Shown piece after piece: positions 16,693 to 25,080 of a stretch of DNA of 64,000 nt. A program made the position numbers and the translations under genes. Source of the stretch: JABMQB01 sp963666575 (GTDB lineage: Bacteria; Bacteroidota; Bacteroidia; Bacteroidales; Prolixibacteraceae); the NCBI GenBank assembly GCA_963666575.2, contig CAXXYG010000002.1:1-64000 (forward strand). Direction: 5' to 3'. The notes beneath the pieces are model-generated. The model made no database searches and was not told the DNA's origin. It saw only the letters and a list, made by a program, of their open reading frames with translations. Numbering within the stretch: position 1 is the stretch's first letter; each line of letters begins with the position of its first letter.

Positions 16693-17364
16693 ATGGGCAA
16701 TATACAACATGTAAAACCGGGACTTAAGGGGCAAGTAATAAATGAGTATGGCGAACCTCAGAAACCACCTGTTGGTTGGGTTTTTTTACCTGCTGGCGAT
16801 GCCGGAGTAACACGTAAAGTGACTGCAAAAGGCCACTATTGGAGGGTTCAGGTTAAAAAGGGTAGACGTACTATCTCAAAAGGAGTATGGGCACCGGCTG
16901 TAACTATTAGTGAAGCAAAAATGGCTGTTGCAGAGATGCGGCAAACAGATGATTATCAGAAAAAGCGTATTAGTACATTAAAACGCCGCGACACCAAACA
17001 AAATAATTATAAACAGGAATTTTGTTTGGCCGTTGAGCAATTTCTTTGCTTCGATGCTATTTATGAGCCATTTCAGAAAAAATTAGCCAGTGCGGTGACC
17101 GAACATACCATTCCCATTGGCAGTGGAACGGTAGCGCGTACCCAAATGATTCCGCTTGAAGAGCGGGCAGCCAAAGCTGTTGTTGCCTGGATGCGTCATA
17201 ATACAACGGTTTATGATAAAATGAAAATTGGCAATATAAAAGGCCAACGGCGCATAGTTAAACGCACGCTTGCTTATGAGTCGCAAAAAATACTAATAAA
17301 TTACCGCCTGGGTAGGGAACTTGCTCCTGGTTGTCCCCTGGCAAAAGCAATTCTCGCGTTATGA
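16693..17364 (+). CDS. DUF2293-domain protein
   Basis: The protein has 223 basic residues with no signal or membrane segment. The C-terminal part carries the DUF2293 signature: ERAAKAVVAWMRHNTTVYDKM, GQRRIVKRTLAYESQKILINYR. A middle region (about 100-150) begins with an Arg/Lys-rich stretch. The molecular function of DUF2293 is not established; the many basic residues suggest nucleic-acid contact, which is inference. Its last bases overlap the next start as ATGA (17361-17364), so translation is probably coupled with the YchJ-like gene. A good promoter lies at 16647-16676. Confidence 0.8.
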   Translation: MGNIQHVKPGLKGQVINEYGEPQKPPVGWVFLPAGDAGVTRKVTAKGHYWRVQVKKGRRTISKGVWAPAVTISEAKMAVAEMRQTDDYQKKRISTLKRRDTKQNNYKQEFCLAVEQFLCFDAIYEPFQKKLASAVTEHTIPIGSGTVARTQMIPLEERAAKAVVAWMRHNTTVYDKMKIGNIKGQRRIVKRTLAYESQKILINYRLGRELAPGCPLAKAILAL

Positions 17365-17768
17365 ACCATAAAATACCTTCAACGAATTGCCCGTGTGGTT
17401 TGATTAAAGCGCCCAATGAATGTTGTGCTGCTATTATTTCAGGGCAAAAAGATGCGCTTACATGCGAAGAGTTAATGCGGTCGCGTTATGTGGCATTCAC
17501 AACCGCTAACGTTGATTATTTAATGCGTAGTCAGCATTCACATACCCGGCAGCCTCGTAACAAGAAAAAAATTCAGCAGTGGGCAAAATCGGTTAAATGG
17601 GTAGGATTGACAATCATTGGTACAAAAAAAGGCTTATCAACCGATATGGAAGGATACATTGAATTTAGAGCACTATATTTTGAAGATGGGCAGGTACAAA
17701 TGATTCACGAAAACTCCTTCTTTCAGCGCGAAAAAGGAAAGTGGGTGTATGTTTCGCCTAAACCCTAA
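17361..17768 (+). CDS. YchJ-family (UPF0225) SEC-C-like protein
   Basis: The protein has 135 residues from the ATG at 17361, chosen because it overlaps the preceding stop (ATGA) and places the conserved motif close to the N-terminus; an earlier in-frame ATG at 17331 lies within the upstream gene. The N-terminus CPCGLIKAPNECCAAIISGQ is the YchJ/SEC-C zinc-binding motif, followed by CEELMRSRYVAFTTANVDYL and a C-terminal NTF2-like fold (YIEFRALYFEDGQ, IHENSFFQREKGKWVYV). YchJ proteins bind zinc, but their function is not settled. It is translationally coupled with the DUF2293 protein. Confidence 0.88.
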   Translation: MNHKIPSTNCPCGLIKAPNECCAAIISGQKDALTCEELMRSRYVAFTTANVDYLMRSQHSHTRQPRNKKKIQQWAKSVKWVGLTIIGTKKGLSTDMEGYIEFRALYFEDGQVQMIHENSFFQREKGKWVYVSPKP

Positions 17769-17926
17769 GCCCCAAGTTTCAATTTGAAAGTAAAAATAAA
17801 ATTTACGATTTTTGACTTTCCCAAGATTTGAACTCAATAAACTGAACACTGCAACTGAATACTTTTTCTATGATCTTTTTTTTTGCTTGTTTTGTTTACT
17901 TTTAGTGTACACCAAATTAAAGCACG

Positions 17927-18121
17927 ATGCAAGAAGTTGAATCGCCCTGTATAAAAGTTTGCCAGCACGACAGTGAAGGTATATGTTTTGGATGCCGCCG
18001 TACCCGCGAGGAAGTTGGGAATTGGTATTCCTTCAGCAATCCCGAAAAAGCTGAAATCATAAAAAACACAAGTAAACGGCGCAATGTCTCTGGCGAAGCT
18101 CCTTCTGGTTTTTTAAGGTAG
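17927..18121 (+). CDS. DUF1289 small cysteine protein
   Basis: The protein has 64 residues. SPCIKVCQHDSEGICFGCRR followed by TREEVGNWYSFSNPEKAEII is the complete DUF1289 pattern: four Cys in a C-x3-C-x7-C-x2-C arrangement that probably binds zinc or an iron-sulfur cluster. The function is unknown. The length is normal. It stands alone between the YchJ-like gene and a decayed region, on the same strand. Confidence 0.85.
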   Translation: MQEVESPCIKVCQHDSEGICFGCRRTREEVGNWYSFSNPEKAEIIKNTSKRRNVSGEAPSGFLR

Positions 18122-18318
18122 TTGATTTTATTGGTGGTTACTTTAATGAAATTATTTTGTAATTGCATGAATATCTGTTGATTATGTCGTATTGCCAAGA
18201 AATTAGCAACGAAAAAAATGTTAAAGGAAGATATTGAAGTAAAGTGAAGAGAAGTAATTTTGTCTGCACAAATTTACTCCATAATTTTTGGAATGAACTG
18301 CTTAAAATTTTTAGCAAT

Positions 18319-18856
18319 TTATTTTTCCTCTGGAATTTTTGCGTGTGGCAGCATCGGTCGTTCTTTTGAATAATCTGACTTTGAAGCATTCTTCAAGTAT
18401 GGGTAGTGATTGGCAAAAGAATTTACTTCAGCAATTATGAAGTTGGAAATGGATTCAAAAGCTTTTGTTTATGTTGTTGATGGATACTTATAAACGGACT
18501 TCCGAAACCTTGTACCTTTAATTGTAAGCCCATTAATTTTAATTTCTTTCAGATCTCGGGCAATTTCTTTCTCAATCGAGCGGATAAGTGATTTCCGCTA
18601 ATTCCCGTCACATTAATCACTGCAATATCCACATCCTCAGAAAAACGATTTATCAACTTAAATCCTTTGGATAAGGATGTACCTCCCTTGAATACAACTA
18701 AATCAACATATTTACTCTCAGGCAAACGTTTTAATACAAGTGAAATCCAATAATCTTTTTCGATGAATAAGGGTAAAATCTTAGTGCAGCGCTGATTGCT
18801 AAAACAGCATTTCGAAAGGTTTTTCTATCTTCATGAAGGTTTATTGTATGTTCCAT
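18319..18856 (-). pseudogene. AbiEii/DUF1814-type nucleotidyltransferase pseudogene
   Basis: Reading leftwards from the ATG at 18856 gives MEHTINLHEDRKTFRNAVLA. A shift near 18782 leads to FIEKDYWISLVLKRLP, VVFKGGTSLSKGFKLI and NRFSEDVDIAVINVTG, a second shift near 18597 gives SLIRSIEKEIARDLKEIKI, and an in-frame stop sits at 18469-18471. The KGGTSLSKG plus SEDVDIA pair is the nucleotidyltransferase signature of AbiEii toxins (AbiE toxin-antitoxin systems) and their relatives. No AbiEi-like antitoxin gene is visible next to it. Two frameshifts plus a nonsense codon indicate real decay. Confidence 0.75.
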
Positions 18857-18925
18857 TTTGTTTTGTTTGGGAGTGTTTGCTCTGTCACTTCAAAGGTATA
18901 TTTGCTTGTAGGATTGAGAGATTAA

Positions 18926-19087
18926 TATAAGGCAGAGTCCAAAGTTAATGGCAATGCTAGGTCCGGGAATACCTGGCGGTTCGCTAATGGCAACACAGAT
19001 AATACTGCCGGGGTAAATATTGCTAACCAGTACCAGATTCGGATTTTGAATATAGTTGGTCACTATTGTAGAGTGATTAATGTTTAA
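18926..19087 (+). other. Orphan open stretch without a start, possible gene fragment
   Basis: A stop-free frame of about 53 codons includes SGNTWRFANGNTDNTAG and ends IVGHYCRVINV before TAA. It has no Met and is rich in Asn, Gly and Thr, as seen in C-termini of secreted or surface proteins. It may be a scrap left by a deletion. The rest of 18122-19187 holds only the nucleotidyltransferase pseudogene and a terminator. Confidence 0.25.
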
Positions 19088-19141
19088 AGTTCCTGTATTT
19101 CCTTGTTACGAATTGTTTGTAAAGGTGTTTTAATCTGTATG

Positions 19142-19176
19142 AAAAAAACAAGGCTGCCTAAAGCAGACAGCCTTGT
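19142..19176 (-). terminator. Intrinsic terminator of the HtrA gene
   Basis: On the minus strand ACAAGGCTG (19176-19168) pairs with its complement at 19156-19148 and is followed by a run of T (A7 at 19142-19148 on the plus strand). It lies just after the stop at 19188. Confidence 0.85.
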
Positions 19177-19187
19177 GCCTTTTCTCA

Positions 19188-20717
19188 TTAGTTTAAACCA
19201 AATGCATAGTAATAATCGCCGGGGTAATCTTCGTAAACACCTTCAAGCATAACTCCACCTTCCATGGTTTCCATGTATCTAATAAACTCATCTAATGTGC
19301 CAACATCTTTGCCATTTACACGGATTATAATAAATCCTTCACGTATATCGGTGCTGCGTTTTAATTTTCCGTTATGGAGTTTAATAACTTTCAAGCCATT
19401 GTTAACTTCAAGTTTACGGGCAGTTTTCCGGTCAATTTCTTCCAGCTCAACACCCAAAACATCTAATATTTCTCTTGCGTCACGCTCAACCATTTTCTCT
19501 TTTCCATCGCGGTTGCGCAGAATTACATCGTAATTTTTCATTTTCCCATCACGGTTAACTTTAAGGCTTACCTTATCACCTGGGTGGTGCCTTCCAATTA
19601 TTTCCATAAGTTTCGAACTGGTTTCAACCGGAGTACCTTCGACTTCGGCTATTACATCCCCAACCTCAATGCCGACATCTCCGGCGGCACTTTTAGTCAT
19701 AATGCTGTCAACATAAACACCTTTGGTAACTTTCAGACCTTCTTTTTTTGCCAGGTTGCCATCCACACTTCTAATCAAAAGTCCGAGGTATCCACGTTGC
19801 ACCATTCCGTACTTTTTTAAATCGGCTACTACTTTCGATACAATATTTGCCGGAACCGCAAAACCATAACCGGCATACGAACCCGTTGGGCTTGCAATAG
19901 CAGTATTTATACCAATTAAACCGCCCTGCAAATCAACCAAAGCACCTCCGCTGTTACCGGGGTTTATGGCTGCATCGGTTTGGATAAACGATTCTATGGC
20001 ACTGTTATCTTGTAAAATATTGATGTTTCGCCCTTTTGCACTAACAATGCCCGCCGTAACAGTTGAGTTAAGATTAAACGGATTGCCAACTGCCAATACC
20101 CATTCGCCAACTTCAACATTATCAGAGTTTACCAGCGACAAATAAGGCAGGTTTTTTTCTTTAATTTGTATAAGTGCCAGGTCGGTCGATGGGTCGGTAC
20201 CCACAACTTTTGCCTTAAAAACCCGGTTGTCATCGAGCGTTACTTCAATATCATCAGCACCATCAATAACATGATTGTTGGTAACAATGTAACCCTCTTC
20301 GTTAATAATTACCCCTGAACCAGAGCCTACTCTCGGCATTGGACCTTGCTGCCTGGGTTGTGGCGAATTGTATTCCCTTTCGGGACCAAAAAAGTACTTA
20401 AACATATCATCGTCGAAAAAATGGCGGAATGGCTCGGGAGTGTTCCTGTATGGCGAATGGCTTGCTTTTTGAAGTTGTGTTGACTTAATATGCACTACAG
20501 TTGGCATTACTTTTTTAGCCACGCCGGTAAATTCGAGCGGAACAACTTCTCCATTTTTATTAACTGTGTAAGCTGCGCCAACCACCGGTGTTTCCGATAC
20601 ATGTTCTATCTTAAATGTTTTTTTGTTTTCGGTGTGAACATCCACTAATTTAACTGTTCCTATAGTAATGGCACTTCCTAATATTGCTGCCAATACCAAA
20701 TGAATAAATCGTTTCAT
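19188..20717 (-). CDS. HtrA/DegP-family periplasmic serine protease-chaperone
   Basis: The protein has 509 residues. An N-terminal signal or anchor (FIHLVLAAILGSAITIG) precedes a trypsin-like domain with catalytic His149 (TNNHVID), Asp179 (STDLAL) and Ser256 (NPGNSGGAL), then two PDZ domains (about 300-395 and 410-505). The length and order match DegP/DegQ. It degrades or refolds misfolded envelope proteins under stress. An AGGAGG sits 7 bp before the ATG, unusual for this phylum. It follows yfdX by 117 bp, separated by a hairpin, and ends at a clear terminator. With Hsp20 and YfdX it makes a stress-protection block. Confidence 0.95.
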   Translation of the reverse strand: MKRFIHLVLAAILGSAITIGTVKLVDVHTENKKTFKIEHVSETPVVGAAYTVNKNGEVVPLEFTGVAKKVMPTVVHIKSTQLQKASHSPYRNTPEPFRHFFDDDMFKYFFGPEREYNSPQPRQQGPMPRVGSGSGVIINEEGYIVTNNHVIDGADDIEVTLDDNRVFKAKVVGTDPSTDLALIQIKEKNLPYLSLVNSDNVEVGEWVLAVGNPFNLNSTVTAGIVSAKGRNINILQDNSAIESFIQTDAAINPGNSGGALVDLQGGLIGINTAIASPTGSYAGYGFAVPANIVSKVVADLKKYGMVQRGYLGLLIRSVDGNLAKKEGLKVTKGVYVDSIMTKSAAGDVGIEVGDVIAEVEGTPVETSSKLMEIIGRHHPGDKVSLKVNRDGKMKNYDVILRNRDGKEKMVERDAREILDVLGVELEEIDRKTARKLEVNNGLKVIKLHNGKLKRSTDIREGFIIIRVNGKDVGTLDEFIRYMETMEGGVMLEGVYEDYPGDYYYAFGLN

Positions 20718-20724
20718 GGCTTTT

Positions 20725-20730
20725 CCTCCT
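20725..20730 (-). promoter_or_regulatory. Strong Shine-Dalgarno site of htrA
   Basis: AGGAGG on the minus strand, 7 bases before the ATG at 20717. Most genes in the window lack such a site, so this one probably raises HtrA translation. Confidence 0.7.
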
Positions 20731-20779
20731 TTCCTGTTTAATTTTGCATTTCGTTATTTTAACTATATTATTCACGTGA

Positions 20780-20827
20780 AAAGGAGTGATAGCCAGTTAT
20801 ACAATGGCTTTAGGCAACCACTCCTTT
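20780..20827 (-). terminator. Hairpin between yfdX and htrA
   Basis: AAAGGAGTG (20780-20788) pairs with CACTCCTTT (20819-20827), with an inner AGCCA/TGGCT stem. On the minus strand only a short T-run follows, so partial termination or processing between the two genes is likely. Confidence 0.55.
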
Positions 20828-20833
20828 GCTTCA

Positions 20834-21808
20834 TTAATCTTTTGCTTCCTTTTCAGTTTCTTGTGGAGCATTTTTTTCCATTTTCGATATTCTTTCTTTA
20901 AATACTGAAAGTTTCTTTTTTAGCTTTTCATTTAAACCTTTTGCTCCACCATCTCCGGTTTCTTCTAATTCTTTACGTATTTCTTTTATGGCTGAATACA
21001 GTTCTTCAAACTCTTTGTCGCGTTTTCCATATCCAAGAGCCTCGGCAAATCTTATTTGATAATCGGCATTGTCGAGCAGTGTGTTTATGTCTTTATCGCT
21101 ATCCTCTTTTTCTAAAAGCGTAGTTACTTCTGTTAAAATGCGCTCTGCCCGAATAAGTGGCAAGGGGACATATTTGGTTTCGAGAAACACGGTGCTTAAT
21201 GCCGTATTTAATACCATTAATGCCTCGTTATGTTTGCCGTTGTTTAATTCTTTTGCTGCCAATGCCAAGGCATCGGGATAAGTTGCAATGGGCAACATGG
21301 GTGTTTTAATCTCAATTTCGCTTGCCAGGTCTTTTAATAAATGCCGCGCAGCTTGTAAATAACCTTTGTCGGTTAAATTATCCGCTTCTTTCCAAATTAC
21401 TTTTAATACATCCATATCGGCAATCAAATCGCGGGTAGTTACTTGTACGTCCAACGGAAACAGTTTTAAATCGGGGCGGGTAGTAGTCATTATGGTTGCT
21501 TTACCAACCGCATCTTCAATATTGCTAATAGCATCGGTATAACTACTATCTAAAATATTTTTTGCAGCTTTCTCTGTTAATGCGATAATCTCAATTGCAT
21601 CTGCAATCCGTTCGTCATTTGCCAATTCAAGAATGCCACGAATTTCTTCATCAACCTGATTTTGAAGTTGCTGTCCCGAAAGATAATTTTCCACAGGAGC
21701 TTTTAATGTATCAGCTTGATTATCACTTTCTGATTTTGTGTTTTCCTTATTATTGCATCCGGCAAATACCAATGCCAGAAGCAATAGCATGTTTACTATT
21801 CCTTTCAT
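20834..21808 (-). CDS. YfdX-family stress lipoprotein
   Basis: The protein has 324 residues from the ATG at 21808, chosen because it gives a clean lipoprotein signal (MKGIVNMLLLLALVFAGC, Cys18); an upstream in-frame ATG at 21844 would put a hydrophilic tail before the signal and lies in a terminator T-tract. The YfdX domain covers about 45-265 and is helical, with DEEIRGILELANDERIADAI, LFPLDVQVTTRDLIAD and PLPLIRAERILTEVTTLL. YfdX proteins occur in acid- and heat-stress loci; their exact function is unclear. A charged C-terminal extension (about 280-324) looks like a coiled coil. Its neighbours are Hsp20 and HtrA. Confidence 0.85.
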   Translation of the reverse strand: MKGIVNMLLLLALVFAGCNNKENTKSESDNQADTLKAPVENYLSGQQLQNQVDEEIRGILELANDERIADAIEIIALTEKAAKNILDSSYTDAISNIEDAVGKATIMTTTRPDLKLFPLDVQVTTRDLIADMDVLKVIWKEADNLTDKGYLQAARHLLKDLASEIEIKTPMLPIATYPDALALAAKELNNGKHNEALMVLNTALSTVFLETKYVPLPLIRAERILTEVTTLLEKEDSDKDINTLLDNADYQIRFAEALGYGKRDKEFEELYSAIKEIRKELEETGDGGAKGLNEKLKKKLSVFKERISKMEKNAPQETEKEAKD

Positions 21809-21832
21809 AACACGATATTTTATGTTAAACAT

Positions 21833-21862
21833 AAAAAAGGGCATGGCACCATTACCATGCCC
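21833..21862 (-). terminator. Intrinsic terminator of hsp20
   Basis: GGGCATGG (21839-21846) pairs perfectly with CCATGCCC (21855-21862). On the minus strand the hairpin is followed by six T (21838-21833). It lies 10 bp after the Hsp20 stop and just before yfdX, so hsp20 can be expressed above the rest of the block. Confidence 0.85.
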
Positions 21863-21871
21863 CTATGAATT

Positions 21872-22324
21872 TTATAAGATTTTAATGTCGCGTGCCGGTT
21901 TTGGTTTTACTTCTTCGCGTTTTGGTAACACAACATGGAGAATACCTTCATTGTAATTTGCCGAAATTTTATCAGCATTCACAATATTTTCGGGCACGGT
22001 AAAAGAACGTTGAAACGATTGATAACTAAATTCACGACGAGTTACTTTTTCTTCATCTTTTTCCTCATTCATATTTTCTTTCTCTGAAGAAATTACCAAC
22101 CTGCCGTTGTTGTAGTTCACTTTAAAATGTTTTTTAGCTAAACCTGGAGCTGCAACGTCAATTAAAAACTCTTCATTGTTTTCTTTAACATTTACTGCAG
22201 GTAAGGTTGAATTGCGTCCTGCAAAGTTCCAGGTGTCCCAATCCATCAGGTTTCCTTCGAAGAACTTGTCTACTAACGAAGGAAATGATGAATAATCATT
22301 TTTAAATAATCTTGGTAGTGTCAT
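21872..22324 (-). CDS. Hsp20/alpha-crystallin small heat-shock protein
   Basis: The protein has 150 residues. The alpha-crystallin domain (about 45-135) shows LPAVNVKENNEEFLIDVAAPGL, EFSYQSFQRSFTVPE and the ANYNEGILHVVLPK strand. The C-terminal extension carries VKPKP rather than a clear I-x-I motif until DIKIL. Such proteins hold unfolding cytoplasmic proteins for refolding by Hsp70 or Clp machines. A GGAGG site lies about 8 bp upstream of the ATG, and the long upstream region contains a cluster of TGACA pentamers (22496-22561). It is the first gene of the stress block and ends at its own terminator. Confidence 0.95.
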   Translation of the reverse strand: MTLPRLFKNDYSSFPSLVDKFFEGNLMDWDTWNFAGRNSTLPAVNVKENNEEFLIDVAAPGLAKKHFKVNYNNGRLVISSEKENMNEEKDEEKVTRREFSYQSFQRSFTVPENIVNADKISANYNEGILHVVLPKREEVKPKPARDIKIL

Positions 22325-22837
22325 AATTTAATCCTCCATTTTTAGTTAAACATTAATTTAATTGTTGCGATGAGGTAATTTCAAAGCATATGCCAGTTTT
22401 TGAGAAAAGTTCTTACTGTAAAATTCTATTTTCTGAAATTCTATTAATTAGGCAAAATATAAGAAAATATTGCCTTTGTAGTGCTTAAATAATTGTGACA
22501 CAATGACATACGTATTCAATTCATGTGTGATTTTTTGACATTTGCTTGTGACAAATTGACAGCAATATAGCTAAAGGGGGTTAATACAAATTAAAGTTAT
22601 TTATTGCCCTTTAGGTGGCTTTCATTCAAGATAAGTTAATTAATGTATTTTTTTTATAAAAGATAATTGTTCCGTAGCATTGAAGATAAAAGTATTGTTT
22701 TTAACTTAGGTGATAGTCTTGCATACTTATTTGGCCTGGTAGGGTGTGTCGTTAGAGATCCTTATTTCGTATAACTCATCGGGATAAATTTGACTAGGTT
22801 AATTCAGTTCACTTTGTTCCTGAATTAACAGCCTCAT
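22325..22837. promoter_or_regulatory. Intergenic region upstream of hsp20 with repeated TGACA
   Basis: This 513-bp gap has no gene. Five TGACA pentamers lie at 22496, 22504, 22536, 22549 and 22557, all on the plus strand (TGTCA when read towards hsp20). They could be regulator-binding sites for the stress block. No clean TAnnTTTG box was found; TATATTTTG-like sequence near 22450-22460 (minus) is one base too long. The remainder, to the mnmE stop, is plain AT-rich sequence. Confidence 0.4.
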
Positions 22838-24235
22838 TTACTTCCCTATACAGAAATTTTTAAAAATATGGCCCAACACTTCATCAGTGCTGATGTCGCC
22901 GGTAATTTCACCCAGAAAGTGTAAACATTGGCGGATGTCTTGAGCCAGGAAGTCGCTGGTGATTCCTGATTCCAATCCTTCAAGCACCCTTATGATGGCT
23001 TCATGGGCATTTTTAAGGATCTCAAAATGGCGGGCATTGGTAACAATAACATCTTGCCCCGAAATATCTTCAATATGACTTTTTTCCTGAAGCAATTGAA
23101 TCAACGATTCTATGTTTTGTTTCTTCTTCGCTGAAATAAAAGAAAGGTCTTCATTGTCGGCTAATTGAATGGCAGCTGTTAATTCGTCAATGTTAGTCGA
23201 ACCACCAATATCAGCTTTGTTGCCAACAATAATTAATTCTTGATTGGTAATACGTTTCCTGATTTTTTCAAGGCGCGAAAGCATTAATTCCAATGGATTA
23301 GTTAAATCGAGAATAAGTAAAACAATTTGAGCCAGGTCAAGTTTTGAGTAGGAGCGTTCAATACCCATACTTTCGATGGTTTCAGTGGTTTTACGAATAC
23401 CTGCGGTATCAAAAAAGCGGAAAGCTGTACCATGGATATTCACTACATCTTCAATAACATCGCGGGTAGTACCATGAATATCAGATACAATGGCTTTGTC
23501 TTCGTTTAAAAGGGCATTCAGTAAAGTCGATTTCCCTACATTGGTTTCGCCAACAATAGCCACCGGAATGCCATTTTTTATAGCATTCCCCAATTGGAAG
23601 GAGTCTTTTAATTGCCGGATAAGGGTTTCAATTTTTTCGGTTAATTTGCGCAATTCGGTACGGTCGGCAAATTCAACGTCTTCTTCGCCAAAATCGAGTT
23701 CCAGTTCAACCATGGCTGTAAAATGGAGCAGCTGTCCCCTAAGTGCCTTTATTTCGGCTGAAAAACCTCCCCGCATTTGATTTATTGCCAGTTTGTGAGA
23801 AGCAGCATTCGACGAAGCAATAACATCGGCTACCGCTTCGGCTTGCGACAGGTCCATTTTGCCATTCAGGAAAGCCCGTTGAGTAAACTCGCCGGGTAAT
23901 GCCATACGGGCACCGTTTTCAATTAATATTTCAAGAATTTTTTGTTGAATATAAACTGAACCATGGCACGAAATTTCAACAATATCTTCGCCTGTGAAAG
24001 AGTGGGGGGCTTTAAAAAGTGCAACAACTACTTCGTCAACAACTGTTTCATTAACGACAATTGACCCAAAATGTAATGTGTTGGCAGATTGATTACTAAT
24101 TGATTTTTCAGGGTTTGGGCTTTTAAAAACTTTATCAGTTATTTTAATTGCTTTTTCTCCCGATAAGCGAATAACTGCAATGGCTCCCGTTCCCGGTGAA
24201 GTTGATATGGCACATATTGTTGACTGATCTATCAT
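22838..24235 (-). CDS. mnmE: tRNA modification GTPase MnmE
   Basis: The protein has 465 residues, the normal length. The N-terminal tetrahydrofolate-binding domain (1-120) starts TICAISTSPGTGAIAVIRLSG, the inserted G domain has GETNVGKS (229-236), the DTAG switch (276-279) and NKAD, and the protein ends with the invariant C-I-G-K (Cys462-Lys465). With MnmG it installs the carboxymethylaminomethyl group at the wobble uridine of certain tRNAs. A TAAATTTG box lies only 4 bp before the ATG, so the message is probably leaderless. The gene stands alone; its neighbours are unrelated. Confidence 0.97.
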   Translation of the reverse strand: MIDQSTICAISTSPGTGAIAVIRLSGEKAIKITDKVFKSPNPEKSISNQSANTLHFGSIVVNETVVDEVVVALFKAPHSFTGEDIVEISCHGSVYIQQKILEILIENGARMALPGEFTQRAFLNGKMDLSQAEAVADVIASSNAASHKLAINQMRGGFSAEIKALRGQLLHFTAMVELELDFGEEDVEFADRTELRKLTEKIETLIRQLKDSFQLGNAIKNGIPVAIVGETNVGKSTLLNALLNEDKAIVSDIHGTTRDVIEDVVNIHGTAFRFFDTAGIRKTTETIESMGIERSYSKLDLAQIVLLILDLTNPLELMLSRLEKIRKRITNQELIIVGNKADIGGSTNIDELTAAIQLADNEDLSFISAKKKQNIESLIQLLQEKSHIEDISGQDVIVTNARHFEILKNAHEAIIRVLEGLESGITSDFLAQDIRQCLHFLGEITGDISTDEVLGHIFKNFCIGK

Positions 24236-24239
24236 GGTG

Positions 24240-24247
24240 CAAATTTA
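24240..24247 (-). promoter_or_regulatory. -7 box of mnmE, leaderless arrangement
   Basis: Reading on the minus strand, TAAATTTG is followed by four bases and the ATG at 24235. Since the start site in this phylum lies a few bases after the box, the transcript would begin at or next to the start codon. No TTG was seen at the usual -33 position. Confidence 0.55.
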
Positions 24248-24280
24248 AAGAAATCATTCAGTATGTCTCTTTAAAAGTAT

Positions 24281-25063
24281 TTATTTAAAATAGAGTACAG
24301 GCAATTTTTTAATATTTAAAGATTGTTTGTTGCACCATACATTTATGAGTCGTTCTGAAATAAAACCAAAAATCCTGTATTGGTATGAGTCGTATGTTGA
24401 GATATCAAGTTCTTCTTCTAATTTAAAGAGGATTGAAAATAACCATTTGCAGTATGAATCAAATAGTGGCCGTTTTATTATTAGCATGTTGCAGGGGCAG
24501 AGTTCTTTTTGGTTCATTACATTGTCAAACTCATTTGAATAATCAGGATATAGTGTTTCAACTATAGATTTGACAGTTTTTAGGTCGGAAATAATGTGCC
24601 TGCGGTTATACTGTTCCCACACTGTGTATTTTAGTTGCCGGGGTTGGGGTAGTATTAAATCGTAATTTTCCATTAATTCATGAAGCTGATCTCCGGTTAA
24701 AATAAGTTGCGAATGCTGAAAGTTTTTTGAGTAAAATGTCCCGTTCCGTTTTTTCCCCTGCCCAACTAAATATTCACAGCTTTTTTTAAGTATCATCCAG
24801 TTTGTTGGTTTCTGAAACATAAAAAAGCGGCGGTAATGGCACAATCCAACAACGTTATTGTATGTATTTTTCCATATCCAGTAGAGTCCTGTTAATTCGC
24901 TAAAAGATTTGTTTTTTGCAGAAATATTATCGCCGGAAAAGTCATCCTTTATGCCGAGGTTCGAATCTGATAAAGCTTTACCCACATGTAAGGGGAAATA
25001 GATGCTGTTGTTCGACAACATTGGAAATTCTTTATGAAATGCAACATATATTTCAGTATGCAT
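24281..25063 (-). CDS. DUF4422 glycosyltransferase-like protein
   Basis: The protein has 260 residues with no signal peptide. The DUF4422 pattern is clear: IYFPLHVGKALSDSNLG, DNISAKNKSFSELTGLYWIW, VVGLCHYRRFFM and DLILPQPRQLKY, with CPCNMLIIKRPLFDSYCKWL near the C-terminus. Members are predicted cytoplasmic glycosyltransferases of capsule, LPS O-antigen or exopolysaccharide loci; few have been tested. It is 17 bp after a UDP-galactopyranose mutase on the same strand, so it may be a galactofuranosyltransferase, which is inference. It resembles the gene at 26468-27277 closely enough to be a paralogue. Confidence 0.85.
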   Translation of the reverse strand: MHTEIYVAFHKEFPMLSNNSIYFPLHVGKALSDSNLGIKDDFSGDNISAKNKSFSELTGLYWIWKNTYNNVVGLCHYRRFFMFQKPTNWMILKKSCEYLVGQGKKRNGTFYSKNFQHSQLILTGDQLHELMENYDLILPQPRQLKYTVWEQYNRRHIISDLKTVKSIVETLYPDYSNEFDNVMNQKELCPCNMLIIKRPLFDSYCKWLFSILFKLEEELDISTYDSYQYRIFGFISERLINVWCNKQSLNIKKLPVLYFK

Positions 25064-25080
25064 GATTTTGAGGCAATTAT

